A stretch of 5,856 bases of DNA, taken from assembly GCA_902491795.1 (NCBI GenBank), contig CABUIX010000083.1, forward strand, positions 1 to 5,856, written 5' to 3'. The translations under genes and the position numbers were made by a program. The stretch comes from an uncultured Bacteroidales bacterium. GTDB taxonomy: Bacteria; Bacteroidota; Bacteroidia; Bacteroidales; UBA932. This document shows positions 5,794 to 5,856 of this stretch, in pieces (position 1 is the first letter of the stretch; each line of letters opens with the position of its first letter). The notes beneath the pieces are model-generated. The model saw nothing but the letters and a program-made list of their open reading frames with translations, ran no database searches and was not told the origin of the DNA.

Positions 5794-5834
5794 CTTGCTG
5801 CGGCAGTTTCGTGCTTTCCTTTCACTTGCTGCGG
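5794..5834. repeat. 10-bp direct repeat CTTGCTGCGG, two copies
   Basis: Identical copies lie at 5794-5803 and 5825-5834, 31 bp apart (about three helical turns), directly after the inverted repeat. The function is unknown; this could be a binding-site pair or chance. Confidence 0.55.
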
Positions 5835-5856
5835 TTTTCTGGAAGCGAATTGTCGT

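Noticed and set aside
1..5856. CRISPR arrays, tRNA or rRNA genes, insertion sequences, integrase or phage genes
   Set aside because: I saw no regular repeat-spacer array, cloverleaf, terminal inverted repeats with a transposase, or phage-like coding sequence.

Overview
The window looks like an accessory-to-ordinary stretch of a fairly GC-rich Bacteroidales genome, such as an Alistipes, Muribaculaceae or Prevotella-like gut lineage; the genus cannot be fixed from this sequence. The reasons are the Bacteroidetes -7 promoter element (TAnnTTTG) or near matches upstream of four genes, the lack of clear Shine-Dalgarno sequences, a secreted pectin-degrading fusion enzyme, and a DUF3737 beta-helix protein.

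Layout, left to right. Positions 1-734 (+) hold the 3' part of a TolC-type outer-membrane efflux channel gene, followed by a hairpin that may be a weak terminator. Positions 857-2890 (+) encode a secreted two-domain enzyme: a GH105 unsaturated rhamnogalacturonyl/glucuronyl hydrolase followed by an SGNH esterase of the rhamnogalacturonan acetylesterase type. This gene has its own promoter and a strong intrinsic terminator (2913-2958). Positions 3066-3917 (+) encode a cytoplasmic DUF3737 protein, visibly built from about 13 coils of 19-23 residues. After 23 nt comes a HAD-family phosphatase (3941-4579, +), probably in the same transcript. Facing it, with only 6 bp between the stop codons, is a guanine deaminase of the B. 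subtilis GuaD type (4586-5053, -). Next on the minus strand is a small single-pass membrane protein of 73 residues (5266-5487, -), with a good promoter and a plausible terminator. The last about 370 bases contain no convincing gene. They do contain a striking 53-bp inverted repeat made of two 19-bp dyads, and a 10-bp direct repeat.

How the parts work together. The fusion enzyme would act in the periplasm on pectin oligosaccharides made by lyases, removing acetyl groups and terminal unsaturated uronic acid. No SusC/SusD pair, lyase or regulator is in view, so it looks like an orphan or the edge of a locus. The DUF3737-HAD pair is the least understood unit. Guanine deaminase belongs to purine salvage/catabolism and converts guanine to xanthine. 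I see no single new system tying these genes together. The points most worth a second look are the regular Asn/Asp and aromatic ladders of the DUF3737 protein, the GH105-esterase fusion, and the inverted repeat near the right edge.
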